Assembly: GCA_030372985.1 (NCBI GenBank)
Contig: JAUCQB010000140.1
Coordinates: forward strand, 54,319 to 118,318
DNA length: 64,000 nucleotides
Reading direction: 5' to 3'
Source of the DNA: Phycisphaerae bacterium
Lineage (GTDB): Bacteria; Planctomycetota; Phycisphaerae; UBA1845; PWPN01
The notes under the pieces are model-generated. The model ran no database searches. It had not been told where the DNA came from and worked only from the letters and a program-made list of their open reading frames with translations. The position numbers and the translations under genes were made by a program. The stretch's first letter is position 1. Every line of letters starts with the position of its first letter. This document shows, piece after piece, positions 17,188-27,887 of the stretch.

Positions 17188-18198
17188 TCATCGTTTCAGA
17201 TCCGTGAATCGCCCCGGAATGGCATGGTACTTCACCGGGCCGGTGCTCGGTTGGCCGGTCAGTGAGTCGCGAGGCTCCAGCGTCAGGCCCTGAGCAGTGA
17301 CCTCAGCGATGATGAATTCGACCGGCCGGCTGGCCGGATGGCCAGAAGCTTGCGTGGCGTAGACCTGAATGTTTGGGTCCCATTTGACGGACAGGTTGGC
17401 CCCGTTGTGCCAGTGCCCGCCAAACGCGGCGACGACGGTCTGCTGCTCGCGGCACTCCTCGAGCACGCGGCCCAGCGGCCGAGAATCCATTCCGCGATCG
17501 CCCGTCAGATACTCGGGGCCATGCAGAAACACGAGTGTCGGCAGTCGCCGCGGGTTGTTGGTGTGGCGGCAGAGGTCGTCCTTCATCCATTGCAGATGGG
17601 CCTCCCATCGTGGTCGTTCGCGGGCCAGGCGCTCGGCGGGCCAGTCAGGCTTGGGTGGGGGGATGTTCGAATCGATGATCGCGAAGTGCAGTCCGCCGCG
17701 GTTAAACGAGTAGTTGTACGGACCTCGGGCCTGGAAGGCTTGATAGGCCGGCGTTCGGGCCGACGCGTCGAACAAGTGGTTCAGTGGCAGCGGCGTCTGG
17801 TTCAGGAACCAGTTGACCTTGATATCCTGAACGCGGTGGTGGACATCATGGTTGCCCATTACGGGGTAGACTTCGATCCCGGCGGCAGTCATGCGGTTAA
17901 ACGACACGCGAATGGCGGCGATTTCTTTCTCGCTGACCCCCGGCACCGCATCGTTGCCGATGTCGCCGAGCACGACCGCCAGCGCCGGCCGCAGTTTGAT
18001 CACATGATCGGTCATCGCCTCCAGTTGATCGTATGCGCCCGGGTCGGGGTGCAGATCCGAGATGATGACGAACCGTGTCGCCGGCGTCGTACAGCCGACC
18101 GTTCCTGTCGGGATGCAGGCAACAACGAGTGCCACCGCCATTCGCTTGCCCAGGCTTCCGGCAAAGCATCCGATCGAGAACACAAAAGGTAGTCTCAT
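17188..18198 (-). CDS. Secreted metallophosphoesterase, probable lipoprotein
   Basis: 336 aa from the ATG at 18198 (GGAG 11 bases upstream); an in-frame ATG at 18225 is less likely. The N-terminus is hydrophobic and ends in a lipobox-like TVGC at ~residue 36, suggesting lipid anchoring. The calcineurin-like fold is shown by FVIISDLHPDPG, VLGDIGND, VMGNHDVHHR, LVFLHGPEY and FGGHWHNG, the five metal-ligand blocks in order. The substrate is unknown; nucleotide, phospholipid or phosphoprotein are all possible. It follows a second metallophosphoesterase gene on the same strand with a 40-base gap, so the two are likely one transcription unit. Confidence 0.87.
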   Translation of the reverse strand: MRLPFVFSIGCFAGSLGKRMAVALVVACIPTGTVGCTTPATRFVIISDLHPDPGAYDQLEAMTDHVIKLRPALAVVLGDIGNDAVPGVSEKEIAAIRVSFNRMTAAGIEVYPVMGNHDVHHRVQDIKVNWFLNQTPLPLNHLFDASARTPAYQAFQARGPYNYSFNRGGLHFAIIDSNIPPPKPDWPAERLARERPRWEAHLQWMKDDLCRHTNNPRRLPTLVFLHGPEYLTGDRGMDSRPLGRVLEECREQQTVVAAFGGHWHNGANLSVKWDPNIQVYATQASGHPASRPVEFIIAEVTAQGLTLEPRDSLTGQPSTGPVKYHAIPGRFTDLKR

Positions 18199-18238
18199 CT
18201 CTCTGCACTCCAACGAAGAATCCACATCTCAGAGTACT

Positions 18239-20299
18239 TTACCGCAGCTTGAACCTCGCCAGAGGAGAACACAGCGTGCGGCATTCGCCGTCGATGAGCG
18301 CCCGCGAGAGGGCGACGACCTGCAGTTCTTCGGCCTCATCCGGTATTGTCAACGGACCAATCTCCATCCCATGAAACTTCTCTGACCGCTCGTAGACGAT
18401 CGGGGTTTCAAAGGGGAATTCTGCTTCGCGGATCGTTTTGGGCGAGCCGCCGTCCGGCAGATGATTGACCGCCTCCGAATCCAGGAACCGATACAGCACC
18501 TGCGACGCCCCGCAGGGCACCGGCGTGTCCCAGGTCAACTGGGCGGTGCCCAGTTCCCGCTGGACGGTCAGGAGCATACTCTTGATGCGTGCTTCGACGG
18601 GCAGGTCGGCATTCGCCGGCACAAGTCGCCGCGTGGGCCAGGGCACCTCGCGCAGAGCCACAGTGTCCCAGTTCATCTCGTAGATAGGCTCATTGGCGGT
18701 GCGCTGACGAGGGTCGCAATAAAGGATCGCAGTGACGACGTCGGACCTCGCCTCGGCCATGACCTCGAACAAACCCCACTTGTCATAATCGTGAGTGTCG
18801 GACCACACGGTGCTTTCGGGTATGTCCGGCCAGTCGGGACCGGCCGTCTTGGGATCGTCTCCGACGCACTCGTTGTACGCGGGTGCGGGATGGCTGGTCA
18901 CGTTCACGCCGTACTGCTCGCGGAGCTTGCCGAGCGGATCCAGGCCGATGCGGATCTTGGGATCGGGATTGTCGACCGTTTTGGCGAACCAGCCGTAGGC
19001 GGTCAGGCGGTACCAATGGCAGGGTTCGACGTTGCGGACATTCTGGAGCACGCCGCCTCGCCAGGCATGTGCCCACATGTGAATGCGAACGTATTCCTTG
19101 CCGGAATGCGGGATGTCCTTGCCCACCGCATGCTCGGGGGCGTGCCCGCCGCAGGTGAACCACTGGTACCAGCCGCTGGGCGACCAGCCGCGATAGCGCT
19201 CGTACCAGATGTGATTGTCGAAGTTGCCATTGAAGAGCAGGTTGGGAGCCAGTGTGGGCGTCGGAACGACCGCGGTGCCCAGAGCCGGCGCCGGCTCGGT
19301 GGATAAGCCCGCCACGGGGTACTCCGGCCGGCGATACTCCGAGAAACGGCCCGCACATTCCCAGACCGTCGTCGGGCCCTCGATCGCCGTGACCGGCTTG
19401 CCCTTGGGCAGCAGATACCGGTCAAGCTTGAGACGATCCTTGTACACCCGCAGCGTGAAAGCGTCGGAATCCCGATTCGCTCCCTCGGCCATGCCGGCCG
19501 AGGTGATGAAGGTCACCCCATGACGCTGTTCGTAGCAGTAATTGTGGTGGTCGCCGGAAAGCATGAGCTTGACGTTGTGCTTGCCGTCGAGGCCTTCCAC
19601 GTATTTGGCCAACGGATCCACCTCATGCTTGTGCTGAAGGATGATCGTGACGGAACCGTCATCATTCTGGGTGATGAGATTGCGGACCCAGTCGCGCTGC
19701 TCGTCGGAGTAGTAACAGTCGCACACGATGAAGCGGATGCCGCCGCGTTTGAAGACGTAGCGATAGGGGGCCTTGGGGGCACCCGGCTGCCAGGCCGCAT
19801 GCACAGCCACCTCGGGGTTCCAGATCGGCCACGCCGGGCCGGAGATGTCGGTCGTCACCCGGTTGTGATAGTAACCCTGCCCTTCGGCCGTTGCGCCGGT
19901 GTCGAGCAGGTAGAGCCCGCGCGTCGCGGCCTGGCGAAGATGGTTCTTGAGGATCTCGTTGGTCAGATCGTGATTGCCGGGGGCGAGATGAAACTCGATG
20001 GGCGGCGAAGAGATTCGCAGCAGGTTGAGCACGTCTTTCCACGCGCACTGGTTGGCCCATTCGAACCGCACGTCGCCGGTATGAATGACCATGCTCGGCC
20101 GATCGGCCTTCACCTTCGCGCACAACGCGGTGATCCACTCACATGACGGTGTCTGCGTGTCGCTGATCCAGGCGATGCTCCACAATGGGCTTTCGTCCGC
20201 CGCCGCTGTTGGTGAAACCAGGATTCCAAGCAACAAGCAGCACGCAATCAATAAGTTGAAGCAACGAACAGAAACACAGAATACAAACGAACCTCGCAT
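18239..20299 (-). CDS. Secreted metallophosphoesterase with C-terminal carbohydrate-binding-like domain
   Basis: 686 aa; the ATG at 20299 is preceded by AAGGAGG and opens a signal peptide (MRGSFVFCVSVRCFNLLIACCL, cleavage after PTAAA). Residues ~38-320 carry the phosphoesterase blocks WISDTQTP, VIHTGDVRF, LAPGNHDLTN, ILQHKHEV and SGDHHNY. The first block has Asp-Thr in place of the common DxH. From ~residue 355 a beta-sandwich-like region (NLLFNGNFDNHIWYERYRGW...) resembles a CBM4_9/discoidin module, followed by an Fn3-like C-terminus. It is probably periplasmic or extracellular. First gene of the pair with the lipoprotein phosphoesterase. Confidence 0.85.
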   Translation of the reverse strand: MRGSFVFCVSVRCFNLLIACCLLLGILVSPTAAADESPLWSIAWISDTQTPSCEWITALCAKVKADRPSMVIHTGDVRFEWANQCAWKDVLNLLRISSPPIEFHLAPGNHDLTNEILKNHLRQAATRGLYLLDTGATAEGQGYYHNRVTTDISGPAWPIWNPEVAVHAAWQPGAPKAPYRYVFKRGGIRFIVCDCYYSDEQRDWVRNLITQNDDGSVTIILQHKHEVDPLAKYVEGLDGKHNVKLMLSGDHHNYCYEQRHGVTFITSAGMAEGANRDSDAFTLRVYKDRLKLDRYLLPKGKPVTAIEGPTTVWECAGRFSEYRRPEYPVAGLSTEPAPALGTAVVPTPTLAPNLLFNGNFDNHIWYERYRGWSPSGWYQWFTCGGHAPEHAVGKDIPHSGKEYVRIHMWAHAWRGGVLQNVRNVEPCHWYRLTAYGWFAKTVDNPDPKIRIGLDPLGKLREQYGVNVTSHPAPAYNECVGDDPKTAGPDWPDIPESTVWSDTHDYDKWGLFEVMAEARSDVVTAILYCDPRQRTANEPIYEMNWDTVALREVPWPTRRLVPANADLPVEARIKSMLLTVQRELGTAQLTWDTPVPCGASQVLYRFLDSEAVNHLPDGGSPKTIREAEFPFETPIVYERSEKFHGMEIGPLTIPDEAEELQVVALSRALIDGECRTLCSPLARFKLR

Positions 20300-20383
20300 C
20301 AGCGACCTCCTTCGAGGCATGGAAACACGCTGCCATTGTGCCGGCCTGCAGGCCATGCCGCAAGATCTGAAAAGCCCGTTCGG

Positions 20384-23209
20384 TCAGATCGCGCTGGCCA
20401 GCAGTTCCGCCATGTGCAGCGGATGGCGATCGGTGAAGTGGTTGATCTGGTGGCGGCAACTGGTACCCGAGGCGACCAGGATCGCGCCCGGATCCATGGC
20501 GTTGATTTTGTCGAGCAGGTTCTGGGCGACCTTGCGCGAGAGCTCCTGTTTGCTCTTGAGCATGCCGAACACCCCGGCCATGCCGCAGCAGCCTGTGTCG
20601 AGCAGCCTCGCCGCAGCTCCCGGGATCTTCTCGGCCAGTTTGGGCATGACGCTCACGTCGGTCAGGGCCTTGGCGTGGCAGTGACCGTGGATGCCGATCT
20701 GGAGTTCGCCCTTCTTGAATGGAATCGCGTTCGGTTTGCGCTGCAGCAGGTCGAACATGAACTGCTCGAACAGCACGCAGCGTGCGGCCACCTCGGAGGC
20801 CCCAGGGATCTTCAACTGCCGGTACTCGTCGATGAACATGGTGTAGCACGACGGCTCGAGGAAGATGATCGGCTCGCGCCCGCCGCGGGTGCGGAACAGC
20901 TCGACGTTGTGGTTGGCCAGGTTGCGCACCTGGTTCAGCACGCCGCGGCTGCAAGCCGGCCGACCGCAGCACTTGCGGCCGTCGGGCAGCACGACGTCGA
21001 ACCCGCCCGCCTCCAGCACCTTCACCGCCGCCTGGCCGATGTTCGGCTCGTTGTAACGCACCCAGCAGTCGTCCCACAGGATGACCTTGCCGCGGACGCC
21101 CTTGCGAACGTCGGTCCGCCGGGCAAACCACTTGTCGAACCGCCGCCTGGTATACGGCGGCATAGTGCGGTCGGCGGCAAAGCCGAGCGTTTTCTCCATC
21201 AGCCATCGCGTGAGCCGCATTCTGAGGATCGTGTTGGTGATCGGAGCGAGCAGCCCGGCGTTGAGACGGCCGAGCAGTTCGGCGTTCGAGATCAGGCCAT
21301 CAACCAGGGGAATACCATCGCGCTCGTGGCGGGCGTGGTTCATCTCCGCCTTGAGCAGGGCGAGGTCCACGTTGGCCGGGCATTCGGTCTTGCACGCCTT
21401 GCACGAGAGGCAGTTGCTCAGCGCCGCATCGAGCTCCGGCGAGTCGAGCGGGTCGCCGTTTTCCGTCCGATGTTCCAGGGCCGCCCGGATGATGTTCGCC
21501 CGCCCGCGCGTGACCATCAGCTCGTCGCCGGTGGCCAGGAACGTCGGACACATGGTCGGGGCATCCTTGCGGCACAGGCCGACACCGTTGCACTGCTCGA
21601 GATTGCCGACAAACGACTCGTCTCGCTCGATGAGGCCGAACACCGGCTCAAACGGCAATTCGATTTGATGCCCCGCCCCGTAGCGCAGGTGCGTGTCGAT
21701 CCTGTGAACGCCGTCCGGGAGGACCTTGCCGGGGTTAAGCAGACCGCGCGGGTCAAACAAGCGCTTGATCTCGCGCGTAGCCTCGGTCAGCTCCGGCCCG
21801 AGGTGGTCGGGCATGTACTCGGCCCGCGCGAAGCCCACGCCGTGCTCGGCGGCCAGCGACCCGCCGAACTCTTGCACGAGGTCGGACACATCCTGGGCCA
21901 CCTGCCGATACCTGGCGATGTCTTCGGCCTTGTGCAGATCGATCTTCGCCCGGATGTGCAGGAGCCCCGAGGCGGCGTGGCCATAGAAGGAGCCCTGCAG
22001 GCCGAGTCTGTCGAAGATGGCCTTCATTCCGCGCACATAGTCCGGCAGCCTCGCCGGCACCACGCACGCGTCCTCGATGCCCGGGACGGGCTTGGCCGGC
22101 CCCTTGCAGGCCCCGAGCAAGGACAACCCCTGCTTGCGGACGGAGATGGCGAGTTCCTGCTCGGACGCGTCCTTGCAGATCAGGATACGACGACCGAGCT
22201 TGCGTTTCTCCAGTTCGCTGAGCTTGTCGGCATCCTCGCCAAAGAACTTGACGAAGAGGATGGCCTCGCAGGGGTCTTCGTCCAGTCGCAGGAGCGCTCG
22301 GGCGGCCCTGAAGGCCAGTTGTCCCTTGGTCTGGTCGAACAGGAGCCGGTCGATGTGCTCGATGGCCGCGGGCTTGAGATCGACCAGCTCCACGGTGGCG
22401 GCCAAGGCCTCCTCGACCGAGTCGAAGAAGATCAACCCCATCCGCTTGCGGCCGGGGATCGGCACGACCTTGAGCACCGCCGAGGTGATCAGAGCCAGCG
22501 TGCCTTCGCTGGCGCTGACCAGGTGCGTCAGGTTGCCTCTGTCGCGAAGGTAGCGATCGAAACCGTAGCCCGGCCATCGCTTGCAGAGCACCGGCGGGAA
22601 GCGCTCCTCGATCTGCCGGGCGCATCGATCGATGATCTGGTCGACGGCCGCCCGGTGCTCGGGCAGGCCGTCACCACCCATGCCGATCGTGGCGGTGGTG
22701 CCGTCGGCCAGGACGACGTCGAGAGCGAGAACATGGTCATCGGTGGTTCCGTAGACCGGGGCGTGGGCGCCGGACGAGTTGTTGGCGATCATGCCACCGA
22801 GCGTTGCCCGGGCACTGGTGGCCACGTCGGGTCCGAACCACAGACCATGCGGCTTAAGATATGCGTTGAGCTGATCGAGCACCACGCCCGGATCGACCCT
22901 GATGCTGCCCTTGTCGCGGTCGAACTCGCTGATGCGCCGGTTGTATCGCGAGAAATCCACGACCAGGCCCTCGCCGACGGTCGCGCCGGCCAGTCCCGTG
23001 CCCGCCCCGCGCGGTATGACCGTCACCTCCGCCTCCGCCGCAGCCCGCATGAGGCTTGCCGCCTGGGCCGCGGTTCGCGGAAAGGCCACGCCCAGGGGCA
23101 TGATCTGGTAAATCGAAGCATCACACGCATAGAGCAGACGCGCCAGATGGTCAAATCGAATCTCGCAATCCGTTGACCGGGTGAGTCTTTCCTGGACCGA
23201 ATCACTCAT
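20384..23209 (-). CDS. FAD-linked oxidase / FeS heterodisulfide-type fused dehydrogenase (YdiJ/GlcD-GlpC-like)
   Basis: 941 aa from the ATG at 23209. The N-terminal PCMH-type FAD domain shows VTVIPRGAGTGLAGATVGEGLVVDFS and ATLGGMIANNSSGAH; the FAD-oxidase C-terminal domain ends with AAEHGVGFARAEY. A ferredoxin region follows: CNGVGLCRKDAPTMCPTF and CLSCKACKTECPANVD, two [4Fe-4S] sites. The final third has paired CCG motifs (KCCGRPACSRG and TGCCGMAGVFGM) of the GlpC/HdrB cysteine-rich domain. The order equals that of Escherichia coli YdiJ, an FAD/FeS D-2-hydroxyacid (2-hydroxyglutarate-type) dehydrogenase, which passes electrons to quinone or a carrier. The substrate here is inferred only as a D-2-hydroxyacid. 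It lies downstream of rpsG but beyond a strong terminator. Confidence 0.88.
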   Translation of the reverse strand: MSDSVQERLTRSTDCEIRFDHLARLLYACDASIYQIMPLGVAFPRTAAQAASLMRAAAEAEVTVIPRGAGTGLAGATVGEGLVVDFSRYNRRISEFDRDKGSIRVDPGVVLDQLNAYLKPHGLWFGPDVATSARATLGGMIANNSSGAHAPVYGTTDDHVLALDVVLADGTTATIGMGGDGLPEHRAAVDQIIDRCARQIEERFPPVLCKRWPGYGFDRYLRDRGNLTHLVSASEGTLALITSAVLKVVPIPGRKRMGLIFFDSVEEALAATVELVDLKPAAIEHIDRLLFDQTKGQLAFRAARALLRLDEDPCEAILFVKFFGEDADKLSELEKRKLGRRILICKDASEQELAISVRKQGLSLLGACKGPAKPVPGIEDACVVPARLPDYVRGMKAIFDRLGLQGSFYGHAASGLLHIRAKIDLHKAEDIARYRQVAQDVSDLVQEFGGSLAAEHGVGFARAEYMPDHLGPELTEATREIKRLFDPRGLLNPGKVLPDGVHRIDTHLRYGAGHQIELPFEPVFGLIERDESFVGNLEQCNGVGLCRKDAPTMCPTFLATGDELMVTRGRANIIRAALEHRTENGDPLDSPELDAALSNCLSCKACKTECPANVDLALLKAEMNHARHERDGIPLVDGLISNAELLGRLNAGLLAPITNTILRMRLTRWLMEKTLGFAADRTMPPYTRRRFDKWFARRTDVRKGVRGKVILWDDCWVRYNEPNIGQAAVKVLEAGGFDVVLPDGRKCCGRPACSRGVLNQVRNLANHNVELFRTRGGREPIIFLEPSCYTMFIDEYRQLKIPGASEVAARCVLFEQFMFDLLQRKPNAIPFKKGELQIGIHGHCHAKALTDVSVMPKLAEKIPGAAARLLDTGCCGMAGVFGMLKSKQELSRKVAQNLLDKINAMDPGAILVASGTSCRHQINHFTDRHPLHMAELLASAI

Positions 23210-23244
23210 GTTCGCTATTCTATGGGAAGCAGCAGCGCAAGAAA

Positions 23245-23273
23245 ACGGCCGGGAAACATCCGTCTCCCGGCCG
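23245..23273 (-). terminator. Rho-independent terminator of rpsG
   Basis: On the minus strand ACGGCCGGGA pairs perfectly with TCCCGGCCGT across nine bases and is followed by TTTTC. It lies between the rpsG stop (23314) and the start of the YdiJ-like gene (23209), separating the two. Confidence 0.75.
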
Positions 23274-23313
23274 TCCAGAGTCTCTGTCAATCTCGACTCG
23301 ACGCCCGTTGGCG

Positions 23314-23790
23314 TTACCAGGCGAAGTGGGAGAAGGCCTTGTTGGCCTCGGCCATGCGGTGCACGTTCTCGCGAGTGGTGATCGCCGTGCCCTCGCCCTT
23401 GAAGGCATCGATCACCTCGGCGGCCAGCCCTTCACACGTGGGTTTGCCCTTGCGGCCGCGGGTGGCCTCGAGCAGCCAGCGGATGGCCAGCGACTGCTGG
23501 CGCTTGCGATTCACCGGGCGAGGCACCTGGTAGTTCGAGCCGCCGACGCGCTTGCTCCGGACCTCGATGCTGGGCTTGACGTTGTTGAGGGCGGTTTCGA
23601 AAACCTCGATCGGGCTATGATCCTTCACGCGCTTGGCCACGATATCCATGGCGTCGTAGAACACGCGTGTCGCCACCGCCTTCTTGCCGTCATACATCAG
23701 GCAGTTGATGAACTTGCTGACCAGCTTGCTGTTGAACCGAGGATCCGGCCGCAGTTGTCGGGCCGAAGCCGTCCACTTCTTGAACGCCAT
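23314..23790 (-). CDS. rpsG: 30S ribosomal protein S7
   Basis: 158 aa. S7 nucleates assembly of the 16S rRNA 3' domain and lies near the E site. [62 protein letters not shown], and [12 protein letters not shown] with the C-terminal NKAFSHFAW are standard S7 blocks. In most bacteria rpsG follows rpsL and precedes fusA; here the upstream 638 bases hold no gene and the downstream side has a terminator followed by an unrelated gene, so it stands alone. Confidence 0.96.
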   Translation of the reverse strand: MAFKKWTASARQLRPDPRFNSKLVSKFINCLMYDGKKAVATRVFYDAMDIVAKRVKDHSPIEVFETALNNVKPSIEVRSKRVGGSNYQVPRPVNRKRQQSLAIRWLLEATRGRKGKPTCEGLAAEVIDAFKGEGTAITTRENVHRMAEANKAFSHFAW

Positions 23791-24428
23791 TTCGAGTGCT
23801 ACCTCACCAACTTAACAAAACCGATTCACCCGCCCGCGCGGCGAAGGCCGCCGGCGGTCAATGCCCGTTGCATAGTCCCCCTGCACAGGGTGCTATCCCT
23901 GCCCTGAATGGGAACCCACTATTATGCGGTACCCCTGCGCCGAAAGCAAGACGGGCTCGACAGGCCGGACCTGTGTGCGATTTGTGCCGTGTGGTTGCTG
24001 ATTTCTCTGGACGAAGCATCTGACATGGCAACTTGTAAGTCCATTGCATACAAAGAGTTATGTTTAATGCCAAGACCGGATCATGGCCGGCCGGCCGAGT
24101 CGGACGCCCCTTGCGGGTGGAAGGTGGGATTGCCTCAGGGGTAGCTGCCGTGATAGGATGCTCTTGTCATGGCATCAGATCTGACATGCATACGGAGGAT
24201 CATCGGCGACCGAATGGCCGTGCGCTCGGGCGGGCCTGTCGGTTGCCGCTTCAACCGTCCATGACCCTGTCTCCAAGCGCCGGCCGACCCGTTTGCCGCC
24301 TTCTCTGCCGGTGTTCAGTGGCCCGGCGGCTCATGAATCCGTAAACTGCCCGATTCTGGTTTGATTTTCGCCGGCCGTCGGTGCGCAAAAGGCCCCCGGC
24401 CCGGTTTAGACACAACAGGAGACGTTCC
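23791..24428. other. 638-base intergenic region between divergent rpsG and aspS
   Basis: No supported coding frame. The strongest local signal is an AT-rich island around 24030-24065 (TTGTAAGTCC, ATACAAAGAG, TTATGTTTAAT) in GC-rich surroundings, a plausible place for divergent promoters. No rpsL or other ribosomal gene is present. Confidence 0.4.
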
Positions 24429-26243
<1,815 letters not shown>

Positions 26244-26340
26244 AGCTATTAGCTCTTAGGTTTGGGTATATCGGCAAGCACGGAGCATTGATCGGCGTCG
26301 GAGACGATTCCTGCGCCGACGTTGTATCGTAGAGGGACAG

Positions 26341-26531
26341 ATGATCCTCTTTGCGCTCATGGTACTGCTGACATCAGGCTTTGGAGCCGGACAGCAGGCC
26401 CCTGCCGCGACGATCACGACAATGCCCGCGTCGGCCACCGGCCAGCGAGCCTGCGCCGCCCGACGAATGGCGGGTCACTGTCGCCACGCTCAATGTCTAC
26501 TTTGGCAGGGCTGTCAGGTCGTTTTCAGGTA
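26341..26531 (+). pseudogene. Remnant of a secreted EEP-family (endonuclease/exonuclease/phosphatase) gene
   Basis: An ATG at 26341 opens a signal peptide (MILFALMVLLTSGFGAGQQAP). After ~33 codons a one-base shift continues as EPAPPDEWRVTVATLNVYFG, which resembles the start of the EEP fold (VxTxNxxxG), then stops at ~26531. About 250 residues are missing. It is convergent with rhaT, whose 3' end overlaps the remnant. A full EEP gene is present at 29693-30562. Confidence 0.45.
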
Positions 26532-27689
26532 ACCGCTGATACCAGCAATGACCGACGAGACGATCAGCAAGACCAGGCCCGCTGCCAAGCGTGTGCGGGT
26601 CCGCTTGCTCGTGCCGTTCCATTCTCCGAGCAGAATGCCCAGCAGGGTACTGAACAGAATCGCACTGGCCATGAGGACCGCCCAGCCGATGTATGCCCTC
26701 TGGCCCATGGCCGGCTCGCCGGTCTTGAAGCAGATGAACTGGCAGCACCAGATCGCCCCGGCCAGACCGGCGAAGAACAGGTTGCCGACCAAGGGCGTGT
26801 CTTTCTTGGCGTAGTCGCCCACGGTCTTGTTCTTGAGATTCAGGTAGAGGCAATAGAGGAAGTTGACTACGAATCCGCCGGCCAGAACAACGACCAGAAT
26901 CGGCATGCCGCGCCAAGTCTGGGAAGTGGTGGATTCCCCCTCGGAGGCACGGGGGGCGACCCAGGTTTTGGCATCCTTGTCGTAGAATACGCCTGCCGCA
27001 CCGACCAAATCCGTGGGAGGAACAACTGCATCTTCCGATTTGACCAACCGTGTCTGCGAGCCGAACCGGGCCTTGTACTCCGTGATCTGACCTCCCTGGA
27101 GGCCGAAGCTCATACCCGAACTCGCGAGGCCGGAGAAGATCGCAATGATGATGCCCTTCTTGAAGTTATACTCGGCCACGGCCTTCTTCTTCTCTTCCTC
27201 CGGCAGCTCACTCTCCTTGGACATGCCCGCCAGACCGACAAGGACGATGCCCAGCAAGGAGACCGCCACACCCACCAGTGCCGCCTGGGCGGAAGCCGTG
27301 GAATAGAGTTGCTCCAGATTGCCCTTGATGATCGGCGGAATCAGGGTGCCCGTGGCCGAGCACAGGCCGCAGCCGATCGCCAGACCGAGGCCGACGCCGA
27401 GGTAACGGATCATCAGCCCCCAGGTGAAGCCGCCAAGACCCCACAAGGCCCCGTAGCCGAAGCAGGAAGCCAGAACCGTACTCGGAGACTGCCGCAGCAC
27501 GGCCACCACGTTCGGCGAGGTGGAAAGGGCCAACACCCACGGCACGACGATCAGGCCGGCGATCGCGTAGATCATCCAATAGCTTTCCCAAGCCCAGTTC
27601 CTGACCTTCTTGAACGGAAGATAGAAGATCGCCCCGGCCAGACCGCCGAGAACGAAGATCATCACGCCTAATGCGGGGTTGGGTTCCAT
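26514..27689 (-). CDS. rhaT: L-rhamnose/proton symporter
   Basis: 391 aa from the ATG at 27689, with AAGGAG eight bases upstream. About ten hydrophobic segments with the RhaT-specific N-terminus (MEPNPALGVMIFVLGGLAGA, FYLPFKKVRNWAWESYWMIY) and the conserved GFTWGLMIRYLGVGLGLAIG and ATGTLIPPI blocks. A soluble loop of ~90 residues in the middle is longer than in E. coli RhaT (344 aa). It imports L-rhamnose (or lyxose) with H+. It lies ~200 bases downstream of rhaA on the same strand, forming a rhaA-rhaT unit. No rhamnulokinase or rhamnulose-phosphate aldolase is in the window. Confidence 0.92.
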   Translation of the reverse strand: MEPNPALGVMIFVLGGLAGAIFYLPFKKVRNWAWESYWMIYAIAGLIVVPWVLALSTSPNVVAVLRQSPSTVLASCFGYGALWGLGGFTWGLMIRYLGVGLGLAIGCGLCSATGTLIPPIIKGNLEQLYSTASAQAALVGVAVSLLGIVLVGLAGMSKESELPEEEKKKAVAEYNFKKGIIIAIFSGLASSGMSFGLQGGQITEYKARFGSQTRLVKSEDAVVPPTDLVGAAGVFYDKDAKTWVAPRASEGESTTSQTWRGMPILVVVLAGGFVVNFLYCLYLNLKNKTVGDYAKKDTPLVGNLFFAGLAGAIWCCQFICFKTGEPAMGQRAYIGWAVLMASAILFSTLLGILLGEWNGTSKRTRTRLAAGLVLLIVSSVIAGISGYLKTT

Positions 27690-27699
27690 GGAGCACTCC

Positions 27700-27880
27700 T
27701 TGTTGAAATTCCAATGTCCAAGCTCCAATGACCAAAGAATGACCAAGTCCGAAGGCCCAAGCGAAATAACCGACGGGCTGGGATGGGCCTAGTCTCGTGA
27801 TTCGGATTCCGGGTTCCCTTCGTCATTCGGATTTCGTCATTCGTCATTGACTGGTCATTGGGACTTCGACATTGGTCATT
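27700..27880. repeat. Low-complexity CAATG/TCATT spacer repeats between rhaA and rhaT
   Basis: Read on the minus strand, many short variants of AATGACGAAT, GACCAATG and CCGAATGACGAAG are strung together. The same word pattern occurs near 30555-30625. It appears to be a period-7-like degenerate repeat, not coding. Confidence 0.55.
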
Positions 27881-27887
27881 CCAGTGC

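Noticed and set aside
20336..23176. 946-residue open frame on the plus strand
   Set aside because: Exactly antisense to the YdiJ-like dehydrogenase, which has clear FAD and FeS motifs. The plus-strand protein has no motif, and high GC gives long antisense frames.
23791..24428. Possible rpsL or other ribosomal gene upstream of rpsG
   Set aside because: No S12 motif or adequate open frame in any frame by eye.
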